DNA of 32,868 nucleotides, taken from the NCBI RefSeq assembly GCF_016785185.1, contig NZ_JAEKDY010000031.1; one strand, 5' to 3'. The notes under the pieces were generated by a model. It was given only the letters and a program-made list of their open reading frames with translations. It did no database searches and had not been told where the DNA came from. Position 1 is the stretch's first letter, and the number at the start of each line of letters is the position of its first letter. The DNA comes from Heyndrickxia sporothermodurans. GTDB taxonomy: Bacteria > Bacillota > Bacilli > Bacillales > Bacillaceae_C. This document shows, piece after piece, positions 1-7,873 of this stretch. A program made the translations under genes and the position numbers.

Positions 1-1
1 T

Positions 2-85
2 TTATATGCGTTGTTTGAATGGGGGCTTACTGGTCAACTACCATTATACAAGATTTGGGGAGGTACTTCTTTTTTTATCTCTTAA
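2..85 (+). CDS. Possible C-terminal tail of a protein cut by the window edge
   Basis: One plus-strand frame is open from the window edge and ends in TAA at 83-85. It encodes about 27 residues (beginning LYALFEWGLTGQ) with a protein-like, hydrophobic, Trp/Gly-rich composition that could be the end of a membrane protein. An overlapping open frame runs on to 275 but penetrates the next gene antisense and is less convincing. A small inverted repeat (CCCTT/AAGGG, about 89-105) follows but lacks a U-run. I do not recognise the family; the piece is too short to call. Positions 86-227 show nothing else I can support. Confidence 0.25.
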   Translation, partial: LYALFEWGLTGQLPLYKIWGGTSFFIS

Positions 86-227
86 ACCCCTTGATACACA
101 AGGGCTAAGAATTATGAAATTCATTCAATTTATTTATATATTATTAGAATTATTCTGTCAACGTTTTTTGCAATTGAATTTGAGTGAGTATGAAACTTTT
201 TTAGTTATGCGTCCTTCAGTAGATTAC

Positions 228-2171
228 TTAATCATTTCCTTCTTCTTTAATAATCTCTTTATCATCTTTCATTAATGTTTTCATATCTATTTTTAACATA
301 CGATCTCTTGGATATGTGCCAGTATAGCGATACTTATTTGCTCCCGATTCAAAGCTAACATATAGCTGCTTTTTAACTAATACAGCTCCTTCTTTCATCG
401 GAATCGCGGTAATACTTTTCCTTGGCTTTGCCGTTTCGCCATCAAGGAACCAAAGTGGTATTTCCTTTCCGCCAATAGTAACAAACTTATGAGGTTCCTC
501 TTTAAGAGGAGATTCATATCGATATAAAACACTATCATTTGCTCTACCATATGATGTCACTAACGAAATGCCTTTCTTTTCAACCACGGCTCCCTGAACC
601 TTTCCGATTGTCGATAACACATAATCAGGAGTTGCAGATTGATTGGATCCTTTTATCCATTGATCCTCTGCAATCATATCTGTATTACTCTTAAGCTTAT
701 ATCCTACCATCCAGGCATATTGCATTTCGCCTCCACGATTAACTTGATGATGTGATGGATCAGTAGGATAGCTGTTCGGTTCATAGAATTCTCCTACCCA
801 AAGGATGCCGTTGTCATCGTCATATACATCATACGCGGCTTCTACCGGAACGGGGATTTGATTGGTAAATCTAATTTCGTCATTATCGCGGGCAGATACG
901 ATGTCATTAATATTTAATGTGAATAAAAAATTTTCTGATGCTATCCATACGTTTTCCTTACTTACAGCAACTCCCCCGGCATGACCTGTGTAAGGTGTTC
1001 CATTTTGGTTATATAAAACAACAGATTTAATTAACTTTTCTGTTGTGGCATCAATGACACATAACGTTCCTGGTCTTCCATCACTTAAATAGTTGATGGT
1101 AAGTAACCAATTTTTCTTCTTATAGTAGCCCAATCCTTGTGGAACGAGGTCTTGAACAAGTCCTGGAATAATCGGTCCATCTTGACTAATCCTCCATAGC
1201 TCGCCATATTTTGGATCTCTATCGTTTGAGGATCTGTCTACTTGTGTAATCAATTGGTGTTTTGGAGTTGCTAGGATAGGTACTGATTTTACAGATTCAT
1301 TGCCTGAGAGGTCTTCGGCAGTCATTTGTAACGTATAATTTTGATTTCCGGTAAGGGAGTAAAGTGTAAATTCATGCTTATCCGGTGACACCGAAAACTC
1401 TAAATTTCCGTTCTTATAGATATTGTATCGGTAAATATCGGATTCTGTATTCGGATCCCAAGTCAACGAGATTGTTCCATTTCCTATAACAGATTTTATA
1501 TTTGCCGGAATAAATGGTGCTACTTTATCGGTTATTGGTCTTGGTGGTGCTTGTTTAGTAATCAGCCAGCCCGGAGTTGGATTTTGATTACCTGAGATTT
1601 TAGTCATTGCAATAGAACCATCTTGCGGATAGGAAAATGTAATTGATTTATTGGTATAAACGTCATCACCTGAATATGTTGCTCGAACAATTTCTTTTCC
1701 ATCGGGATCACTAACAGTTACGGTTTGTGTTTTACTATTAACTAACCCACCAATATCATTTAATATTTGTAAGCTATTTTCTTCTAAGTATTTACTTTGG
1801 TACGATGCAAAGTAGTTCCGGTTAAAAGCTTCAATAGTTAGAGGCTGTATTTCGGTGCGTCTAGTCCAAAATACAATAGACTCCCATGGTGCTACTTTAA
1901 TCGAATGATCGATTGTTACATTCCAGTTTCCTGACTGAACTCGATAACCTTTAAGATCAATTTCTTCGTTACTGTTATTATAGATTTCTACAAACTCAAA
2001 TGCATCCAACCCTGCATAGTTATCTGTATCAGGTACAACCTCAGTAATCAATAGCTTTGGTGGGGTTACATTTTCGCTAGCATTTGACTCAGACGAATGG
2101 AAAACAAATACATTCCCAATGACTAGAACAATAGCTAAAGCATAAATCATCCACTTACAGGACTTTTTCAT
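228..2171 (-). CDS. Secreted lamin-tail / fibronectin type III domain protein
   Basis: About 647 residues from the ATG at 2171, chosen because GAGGAGGAGA lies 9 bases upstream and an N-terminal signal peptide follows at once (MKKSCK, then a hydrophobic stretch to about residue 25 ending near SNA). The open frame extends up to 2288, but that stretch overlaps a terminator-like structure. Residues about 35-160 match a lamin-tail domain (LLITEVVP..., FEFVEIYNN, LKGYRV), a beta-sandwich found in bacterial surface and secreted proteins. A fibronectin type III-like segment follows at about 220-305 (ISLTWDPN...YNIYKNG...YTLQMTAEDLSGN). The remaining 330 residues resemble a repeat-rich beta-propeller (LWVGEFYEP, MLKIDMKTL). 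No cell-wall sorting signal is visible, so it is probably released. Substrate and function are unknown. Confidence 0.8.
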   Translation of the reverse strand: MKKSCKWMIYALAIVLVIGNVFVFHSSESNASENVTPPKLLITEVVPDTDNYAGLDAFEFVEIYNNSNEEIDLKGYRVQSGNWNVTIDHSIKVAPWESIVFWTRRTEIQPLTIEAFNRNYFASYQSKYLEENSLQILNDIGGLVNSKTQTVTVSDPDGKEIVRATYSGDDVYTNKSITFSYPQDGSIAMTKISGNQNPTPGWLITKQAPPRPITDKVAPFIPANIKSVIGNGTISLTWDPNTESDIYRYNIYKNGNLEFSVSPDKHEFTLYSLTGNQNYTLQMTAEDLSGNESVKSVPILATPKHQLITQVDRSSNDRDPKYGELWRISQDGPIIPGLVQDLVPQGLGYYKKKNWLLTINYLSDGRPGTLCVIDATTEKLIKSVVLYNQNGTPYTGHAGGVAVSKENVWIASENFLFTLNINDIVSARDNDEIRFTNQIPVPVEAAYDVYDDDNGILWVGEFYEPNSYPTDPSHHQVNRGGEMQYAWMVGYKLKSNTDMIAEDQWIKGSNQSATPDYVLSTIGKVQGAVVEKKGISLVTSYGRANDSVLYRYESPLKEEPHKFVTIGGKEIPLWFLDGETAKPRKSITAIPMKEGAVLVKKQLYVSFESGANKYRYTGTYPRDRMLKIDMKTLMKDDKEIIKEEGND

Positions 2172-2251
2172 ATTCAATTTTCTCCTCCTCATTGACTTTT
2201 TTATCTCAGATAATAATTGGTAGGTTATATTTCTATCGTTTTGAGAAAAGC

Positions 2252-2313
2252 AAAAAAACCTATGATCAAAAAGCTGTACTACTATCAAAATAGTACAGTT
2301 TAATGTTCATAGG
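2252..2313 (-). terminator. Nested hairpin with U-run in the leader of the lamin-tail gene
   Basis: Read on the minus strand, CCTATGA (2313-2307) pairs with TCATAGG (2265-2259). Inside it CTGTACTA (2298-2291) pairs with TAGTACAG (2281-2274). Seven U residues (2258-2252) follow. This is the form of an intrinsic terminator, about 80 bases before the start codon at 2171. No minus-strand gene is visible upstream for it to end, so it may be a leader attenuator or the terminator of an unannotated transcript. Confidence 0.5.
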
Positions 2314-2768
2314 GTTCTCTCGTTCTCTACCCTAAAATATCTGATTATTCATAATGATATACAAAAAAGTTGTAGGTGGCAAGAGAGATTGTGGGAATTT
2401 TCTGTCAAGGCTAATATAAGTGTATTAGAAACGGTTCATTGTTTATTTCAAAAAAACAAGCTTACCAAAAAGGCTTATAAAAAAGATTAGAACATTACTT
2501 GTTTGATTTATTTATGAAAAATCCTCTTTCTTTTTCGACATGTTTTTTTCCAAGCTTTCATTCAAAAGTCAGTAGTGAAGCAATCAATCCGTTATTTAAT
2601 CAAACGTTTGATTAATAAAAGAATGGGTTGAAACTAGTCGAATATTGAAAAAACATTAATATTGCCACACATTAGCATAATATAACGCTGAGAGTAGAAA
2701 TTAAACATAATGTCTTTTATCAATATTTTTGTGTAGTATGGTGGTATAAGTATTGTGTTGATATTAAG
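2314..2768. other. Gene-free intergenic stretch with a palindrome
   Basis: About 450 bases of AT-rich DNA without a convincing reading frame. The only clear structure is the palindrome at 2596-2615, annotated separately. The selO promoter probably lies towards the right end, but I see no strong -35/-10 pair. Confidence 0.5.
2596..2615. repeat. Perfect 20-bp palindrome, copy 1 (operator-like)
   Basis: TTAATCAAACGTTTGATTAA is a perfect palindrome of the size bound by TetR-family dimers. An identical 20-mer lies at 12704-12723. Similarity extends beyond it: both copies are preceded by AAAGTCAGT and followed about 20 bases later by TAGTCGAA. No regulator gene is adjacent to either copy. Confidence 0.65.
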
Positions 2769-2801
2769 ATGAACGAAAATACAAATAAGGATGGGGAAAC
2801 G

Positions 2802-4265
2802 ATGACAACAAATAAGGAATGTGGGTGGAATTTTGACAATAGTTATGCTCGTCTGCCAAAGTTATTTTTTTCTCCCACCAACCCAACACCTGTACAGGCG
2901 CCTAAGTTGATCATTCTCAATGATCAGATCGTAAAATCCTTGGGTTTGAACGTTAAGGAGTTGCAAAGTGATGATGGGGTAGCAATGCTTGCGGGAAACC
3001 AGATTCCTGAGGGTGCATCCCCAATTGCTCAGGCATATGCGGGTCATCAATTTGGGCATTTTACGATGTTAGGGGACGGAAGGGCGGTACTACTTGGTGA
3101 GCAGATTACTCCCCAAGGTGAAAGGGTGGATGTCCAGCTAAAAGGTGCAGGCAGAACGCCATATTCAAGAGGTGGAGATGGTCGTGCGGCACTAGGACCT
3201 ATGTTGCGGGAATACATTATTAGTGAAGCCATGCATGCTCTTGGAATTCCTACCACTCGTAGTCTAGCCGTAGTAACAACGGGTGAGTCAATTATCCGAG
3301 AAACGGAACTAACAGGTGCAATTTTAACCCGAGTAGCTGCCAGTCATATTCGTGTCGGCACTTTTCAATATGTCGCGAATTTGGGTAAAGTGGAAGAACT
3401 TCGAATTTTAGCTGATTATGCAATAAAACGGCATTATCCAGAACTAGAGGGAAATGAAAAACAATATCTTTTATTCCTTCAAGAAGTAATTAATCGTCAA
3501 GCTAAACTGATTGCTCAATGGCAACTTGTTGGTTTTATTCATGGCGTAATGAATACTGACAACATGACGATTAGTGGTGAAACGATCGATTATGGTCCAT
3601 GTGCATTCATGGATACATACGATCCTGAAACGGTATTTAGTTCGATTGATATTCAAGGACGCTATGCTTACGGCAATCAGCCGTATATGGCAGCCTGGAA
3701 TCTTTCTCGTTTTGCTGAATCTTTATTGCTGCTTTTACATGATAATCAGGAAGAGGCAGTTAAGCGTGCCCAAGCTGAGATTTCAAAATTTGGAGAACTG
3801 TACCACTCCTATTGGATGGAAGGAATGAGAGCGAAACTAGGAATTTTTAACGAAGAGGAACAAGATGATTCCCTTGTTACGGATCTCCTTGATCTGATGA
3901 AAAAACATCAAGCGGATTATACGAATACTTTTATTGCTTTAACATTTGATAAGCGTGAGAATAGTAACGTATTTGGAGCACCGGAGTTTGTTCAGTGGTA
4001 TGAGCGCTGGCAATCAAGACTTGAAAGGCAAACAGAAACAAAAGCGGAGTCAAATCAATTGATGAGACATAGCAATCCTGCAGTGATTCCACGGAATCAT
4101 CGGGTGGAAGAAGCACTAGAAGCCGCGGTTGAAAACGAAGACTTTTGTGTGATGGATAGGCTGTTGAATGTACTTTCAAATCCTTATGAACACTCTGATG
4201 AACAAGTTGAATACGCCAAACTGCCAAAGTTAACTACACCTTACCGAACTTTCTGTGGTACTTAA
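2802..4265 (+). CDS. selO: Protein adenylyltransferase SelO (YdiU/UPF0061 family)
   Basis: SelO is a pseudokinase-fold enzyme that transfers AMP from ATP to Ser/Thr/Tyr side chains and is linked to redox homeostasis. The sequence carries the family hallmarks: AYAGHQFGHF...LGDGRA, VDVQLKGAGRTPYSRGGDGRA, LREYIISEAMHALGIPTTRSL, GVMNTDNM (catalytic-loop Asp/Asn), TIDYGPCAFMD (DFG-like metal site) and the C-terminal YRTFCGT. At 487 residues it is full length. I prefer the ATG at 2802 because AAGGATGGGG lies just upstream; the frame also has an ATG at 2769 with a poor ribosome binding site. The C-terminal Cys occupies the position where animal SelO has selenocysteine. Apparently monocistronic; the argS leader promoter begins 7 bases after its stop. 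Confidence 0.93.
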   Translation: MTTNKECGWNFDNSYARLPKLFFSPTNPTPVQAPKLIILNDQIVKSLGLNVKELQSDDGVAMLAGNQIPEGASPIAQAYAGHQFGHFTMLGDGRAVLLGEQITPQGERVDVQLKGAGRTPYSRGGDGRAALGPMLREYIISEAMHALGIPTTRSLAVVTTGESIIRETELTGAILTRVAASHIRVGTFQYVANLGKVEELRILADYAIKRHYPELEGNEKQYLLFLQEVINRQAKLIAQWQLVGFIHGVMNTDNMTISGETIDYGPCAFMDTYDPETVFSSIDIQGRYAYGNQPYMAAWNLSRFAESLLLLLHDNQEEAVKRAQAEISKFGELYHSYWMEGMRAKLGIFNEEEQDDSLVTDLLDLMKKHQADYTNTFIALTFDKRENSNVFGAPEFVQWYERWQSRLERQTETKAESNQLMRHSNPAVIPRNHRVEEALEAAVENEDFCVMDRLLNVLSNPYEHSDEQVEYAKLPKLTTPYRTFCGT

Positions 4266-4271
4266 TAAAGA

Positions 4272-4299
4272 TTGACTTTTTTGTTTATTTGGATATAAT
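4272..4299 (+). promoter_or_regulatory. Sigma-A promoter of the argS T-box leader
   Basis: TTGACT at 4272-4277, a 16-base spacer and TATAAT at 4294-4299 form a near-consensus promoter. Transcription would begin about 4306, just ahead of the T-box. Confidence 0.8.
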
Positions 4300-4319
4300 G
4301 TTTAAAAATACTACAGTTT

Positions 4320-4552
4320 CTAGGACTGGGAGAGTAATTGTTGTTGAGAGTCAAAGCGAGCCGGGTTGGTGAAAGCCGGTACCGAGTTAACAGTGAAACG
4401 GACCCATGAGAATGACTTTTGAATGTATTAGTAGGAAGTCACGGCTAAGACCGTTATCTTATTGAGTGGTTAAACGGTAAGTTTAACAACAAGAGTGGTA
4501 CCGCGAATGCAAAGCTTTCGTCTCTTTTTAAGGAGATGAAGGCTTTTTTTTA
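4320..4552 (+). ncRNA. T-box riboswitch, arginine (specifier CGG)
   Basis: The leader has a long stem I whose base pairs AGAGTC with GACTTT, the conserved CCGTTATC segment at 4451-4458, the T-box sequence AGAGTGGTACCGCG at 4492-4505, and a 14-bp terminator (4511-4524 with 4533-4546) followed by U residues. By alignment with the Thr leaders in this window (specifier, then ACCYAUGAG), the specifier is CGG at 4399-4401, an arginine codon, which agrees with the downstream gene. Uncharged tRNA-Arg would stabilise the antiterminator and allow argS to be read. AGA at 4410-4412 is a less likely alternative, also an Arg codon. Confidence 0.92.
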
Positions 4553-4570
4553 TTTAAAGGAGGTTTTTTT

Positions 4571-6433
4571 ATGATAAGCCAATTGATTATAAACAACATC
4601 GAAAAGTCTGTGATAAGTCTTTTTCAAGAAATAGGTCTCAACTACAATGAGGATTTGAAAATTTCTGTTGAACAGCCATCACATTTGGAACATGGCGATT
4701 ATTCAACGAATATTGCCATGCAGCTTGCAAAAGTTTTGAGAAAAGCACCAATTCAAATTGCGGGAATGTTGAAAAACAAACTGGAGCAAGATGGGTACTT
4801 GAAGAATTTGGTTAACAAAATTGAAGTCGCACCACCGGGATTTATCAATATGTATATCGATTGGAATCAGTGGTCTCAGAGGGATTTCACTTTTCCTTTG
4901 AACAACGGAGAAAAAGTAGTCATTGAACATACATCTATCAATCCGAACAAATCGGCTCATATTGGCCACTTAAGAAATTCGTGTATTGGTGATTCTCTTG
5001 TACGACTTTTAAAAAGAGCGGGATATAAGGTCGAAGTGCATAATTATATCGATGATTTAGGGAATCAGCTTGCAGACACAGTTGTTGGTATTTTAAATAT
5101 TCCATATAAAAAGGAGCACTCTCGTTTTGGTGATTTCTGTTGGGATATATACTCCACGGTAAATAAGCAGTATGAAAAAAATCCTTCATTACTTGAACAA
5201 AGGACAAATGTTTTACATTCACTTGAAGAGGGGAATGAAAATTTGTCTTGGGTCGGGTTGCTTGTTGTAGATCGAATTGTTCGCGAACATATCGAAGAAA
5301 TGAATGAGTTTGACATTCATTATGATTTGTTAGTATGGGAAAGCAATATTGTAAGGGAAGGATTTTGGACTGCGGCGTTTAACTTACTTAAACAAACAGA
5401 ACATTTTCACCAAGAAACTTCCGGTAAGTTGAAGGGGTGCTGGGTGTTGAAACAGCCTACAACTGTCGCAGAAGATACCGAATCCGAACATAGTATGGAT
5501 AAAGTTTTAGTTCGATCCAATGGCATTTTAACTTATACAGCAAAAGACATTGCTTATCATCTATGGAAATTTGGATTGCTGGAAAAGGACTTTATGTATA
5601 AACGTTTTACAGAAGGTTTATGGACAACGAGTATGAATGGAACGGATGCGTCATTTGGTCAAGCGGACTTCGTCATCAATGTTATTGACCACAGACAAGA
5701 ATACCCGCAAGCAATGGTGAAACAAGCACTTGAAATATTGGGATATACAAAACAGGCTGAGAAACTTCGACATGTCAGTTACGGTGTCGTTTCATTAAGC
5801 CCAGCGGCTGCGAAGGAACTTGGTTTAGATACAACAGATGGAAAAGCATCGTATGCCATGTCTGGAAGACAAGGAATAGGAATAAAAATATCTGATTTAG
5901 TTGATCTTATGGAAGGGATTATTGAAAATAAACGTTCAGATAAAAGTGGTTTGTCGAGTAGAACAATTGCGGTAGCATCGATCCGTTACTACCTTCTTCG
6001 TTTTAGTTTATTAACCGAGGTCGTTTTTGATATCCAACAGGCGACAGAAGTGACAGGAAATACGGGTGTGTATTTAATGTATTCCCATGCTCGTGCAGTT
6101 AGCATTTTAAGTAAAGCCGAAGTTGACTTATATTCGGAGCAATTGGTTCCGGACAAAATAAATCAGATGGATAAGGCTGAATACGCACTACTCAGACATA
6201 TCGCCACTTGGCAGGATACTCTTTATACGGCTGTTAAAGAATTATCACCGCACAGAATATGTACGTACGCACATGAGTTAGCAACTTTGTTCAATAACTT
6301 CTATGCAGCCTGCCCAATTATTAAAGCCGATAATGACAAAAAGGCGTTTAGACTTTGGCTTACGTTAAAATTCAAAGAAACAATTGGCGATGCATTGACC
6401 GTACTGGGGCTGCCGACACCCAATCGGATGTAA
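4571..6433 (+). CDS. argS: Arginine-tRNA ligase, divergent T-box controlled form
   Basis: This class I synthetase charges tRNA-Arg. It is 620 residues, longer than the usual Bacillus ArgS of about 556. Domains in order: an N-terminal Add-1-like tRNA-binding domain (about 1-95, LEHGDYSTNIAMQLA), the Rossmann core with HIGH at 130-133 (NKSAHIGHLRN), VHNYIDDLGNQ at 157-166, DFVINVIDHRQEYPQ at 366-380, and a C-terminal DALR anticodon-binding helical domain ending LTVLGLPTPNRM. The KMSK loop is degenerate (MSGRQG at 430-435). AAAGGAGG lies 7 bases before the ATG. The T-box and the divergence suggest an inducible second ArgRS, with a housekeeping copy likely elsewhere; that is inference. Confidence 0.95.
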   Translation: MISQLIINNIEKSVISLFQEIGLNYNEDLKISVEQPSHLEHGDYSTNIAMQLAKVLRKAPIQIAGMLKNKLEQDGYLKNLVNKIEVAPPGFINMYIDWNQWSQRDFTFPLNNGEKVVIEHTSINPNKSAHIGHLRNSCIGDSLVRLLKRAGYKVEVHNYIDDLGNQLADTVVGILNIPYKKEHSRFGDFCWDIYSTVNKQYEKNPSLLEQRTNVLHSLEEGNENLSWVGLLVVDRIVREHIEEMNEFDIHYDLLVWESNIVREGFWTAAFNLLKQTEHFHQETSGKLKGCWVLKQPTTVAEDTESEHSMDKVLVRSNGILTYTAKDIAYHLWKFGLLEKDFMYKRFTEGLWTTSMNGTDASFGQADFVINVIDHRQEYPQAMVKQALEILGYTKQAEKLRHVSYGVVSLSPAAAKELGLDTTDGKASYAMSGRQGIGIKISDLVDLMEGIIENKRSDKSGLSSRTIAVASIRYYLLRFSLLTEVVFDIQQATEVTGNTGVYLMYSHARAVSILSKAEVDLYSEQLVPDKINQMDKAEYALLRHIATWQDTLYTAVKELSPHRICTYAHELATLFNNFYAACPIIKADNDKKAFRLWLTLKFKETIGDALTVLGLPTPNRM

Positions 6434-6530
6434 AACAAAAAGGAATGTCTTTTATCCTAATGAGCATGGATATGGACGTTATATCGGTGGATTTTTGCTG
6501 GGACAACAAGTAAAATTGGTTAAAAGAAGT
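6434..6530 (+). pseudogene. Possible gene-tail remnant in another frame after argS
   Basis: A frame different from argS stays open from inside the 3' end of argS to a TAG near 6530. It would encode a tail containing NEHGYGRYIGGFLLGQQ. There is no start codon with a ribosome binding site. It could be the end of a decayed gene or chance. A partner for the MNT gene that follows would be expected here, but this sequence does not look like a HEPN protein to me. Confidence 0.2.
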
Positions 6531-6616
6531 TAGGATGTTTCAATTGTGAAAACTGTATAAAATTTATGTTCCAATTTTTAAATCATTATATGATAAACTT
6601 TCAAAGGAATGATTCG

Positions 6617-6937
6617 ATGTTTGGATTATTGGATCGAGATTTTGAGTATATACAAAGAGCAATGGAAAATTTAAAAGAAATTGATAAAGCGATCATTTTT
6701 GGGAGTAGGGCTCTAGGGAACTATAAAAAAGGGTCAGATGTCGATATTGCGATATCAGGTAAAAATGTGACTAGTAAAACGCTTTATCAGTTGGACGATC
6801 TTTTAAACGAAGAATTTCCACTACCTTATTTCTTTGACATCGTGCAATATGAAGAAATAAATAATGAAAATTTGAAAAATCATATTGATACATTTGGTAG
6901 AGAAATATATAGAAAAAGTGAGCTTAGTCAGAAATAA
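6617..6937 (+). CDS. Minimal nucleotidyltransferase (MNT) domain protein, orphan
   Basis: A 106-residue protein of the DNA polymerase beta-like minimal nucleotidyltransferase family (HI0073/MntA type). The active-site signature is complete: GSRALGNYKKGSDVDIA, with GS at 29-30 and metal-binding Asp at 41 and 43, and a third acidic residue in FFDIV (Asp74). MntA proteins usually act as antitoxins by AMPylating a HEPN RNase toxin encoded next to them. No HEPN gene is present on either side, so it is an orphan or the partner has been lost. The ATG at 6617 has AAAGGA 10 bases upstream; an in-frame ATG at 6566 lacks a ribosome binding site. A short hairpin overlaps the stop codon. Confidence 0.85.
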   Translation: MFGLLDRDFEYIQRAMENLKEIDKAIIFGSRALGNYKKGSDVDIAISGKNVTSKTLYQLDDLLNEEFPLPYFFDIVQYEEINNENLKNHIDTFGREIYRKSELSQK

Positions 6938-6948
6938 CCTGACTTTTG
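6926..6948 (+). terminator. Terminator overlapping the end of the MNT gene
   Basis: AGTCAG (6926-6931) pairs with CTGACT (6939-6944) around a 7-base loop that contains the stop codon. TTTTG follows. The stem is short but well placed. Confidence 0.5.
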
Positions 6949-6997
6949 TGTCTAAAGTACGTGATAGAAAACTGAAAATCTTGTTTATCTTTCTAAA

Positions 6998-7153
6998 ATG
7001 TATTTACTATATAAACATTCAATAAAGGATTATGTGGACGTAAGGGTTTCTATTTTAAAGAAAATGTATGATAAACGATTAGTTGGTTATAAATCGATGG
7101 GATATGTAATTGGTGATGGGAAGCATGTGTCAGAAAAAATGCGGTTATTTTAA
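6998..7153 (+). CDS. Doubtful 51-residue open frame
   Basis: An open frame from ATG 6998 to TAA 7151-7153 encodes 51 residues rich in Lys, Tyr and Val (MYLLYKHSIKDYVDVR...). There is no ribosome binding site before the ATG and no family I recognise. It lies between the MNT gene and the 52-bp repeat array and may be a remnant of a larger gene. Confidence 0.2.
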   Translation: MYLLYKHSIKDYVDVRVSILKKMYDKRLVGYKSMGYVIGDGKHVSEKMRLF

Positions 7154-7175
7154 ATGAATTCTCTGTAGTGAATTC

Positions 7176-7767
7176 GAGAAGGTAAGGAGAGAGATCACGC
7201 CCTCAACTACCCGCAAGCATCGGAAGCGGGAAGATAAGGAGAGGAGCCGCCCTCTCAACTACCCGCAAGCATCGGATACGGGAAGATAAGGAGAAGAATC
7301 GCCCTCTCAACTACCCGCAAGCATCGGAAGCGGGAAGATAAGGAGAGAGATCACGCCTTCAACTACCCGAAAGCATCTGAAGCGGGAAGATAAGGAGAGG
7401 AGCCGCCCTCTCAACTACCCGCAAGCATCGGATACGGGAAGATAAGGAGAGGAGCTGCCCTCTCATCTACCCGCAAGCATCGGATACGGGAAGATAAGGA
7501 GAAGAATCGCCCTCTCAACTACCCGCAAGCATCGGAAGCGGGAAGATAAGGAGAGGAGCCGCCCTCTCATCTGCCCGCAAGCATCGGATACGGGAAGATA
7601 AGGAGGAGAATCGCCCTCTCAACTACCCGCAAGAAGCAGATACGGGAAGATAAGGAGAGGAGCCGCCCTCTCATCTACCCGCAATAATCGGATACGAGAA
7701 GATAAGGAGAGAGACCGCCCTCTCATCTGCCCGCAAGCAGCGGATTCGAGCAGGTGGGCATCGATTT
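7176..7767. repeat. Array of eleven 52-bp tandem repeats
   Basis: Units begin at 7176, 7228, 7280, 7332, 7384, 7436, 7488, 7540, 7592, 7644 and 7696, exactly 52 bases apart, with a decayed partial unit from 7748. Units at 7228 and 7384 are identical, as are those at 7280 and 7488. Each unit can form two hairpins: GAGAGG/CCTCTC within the unit, and CCCGC/GCGGG (or CCCG/CGGG) across the unit boundary. Since 52 is not a multiple of three, the array cannot code for a repeated peptide. Three sub-types differ in the loop of the first hairpin and recur in a partly ordered pattern, which suggests block duplication. There are no spacers, so it is not a CRISPR. Nothing else is visible between 7154 and 7873. 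Confidence 0.95.
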
Positions 7768-7873
7768 ATCATCATTTCCTACCCGCATCTCAAGGATTAG
7801 CAAACGAAATCATCGCAATATAGCACAAGATAAAGGGGAAAACTGGATCCTGATCCGCAAGGCCACGCAATAA

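Noticed and set aside
6..275. 89-residue open frame at the left edge
   Set aside because: No ribosome binding site, low-complexity hydrophobic end, and it runs antisense into the lamin-tail gene.
7176..7767. CRISPR array
   Set aside because: The repeats are contiguous 52-bp units with no unique spacers between them and no cas genes nearby.
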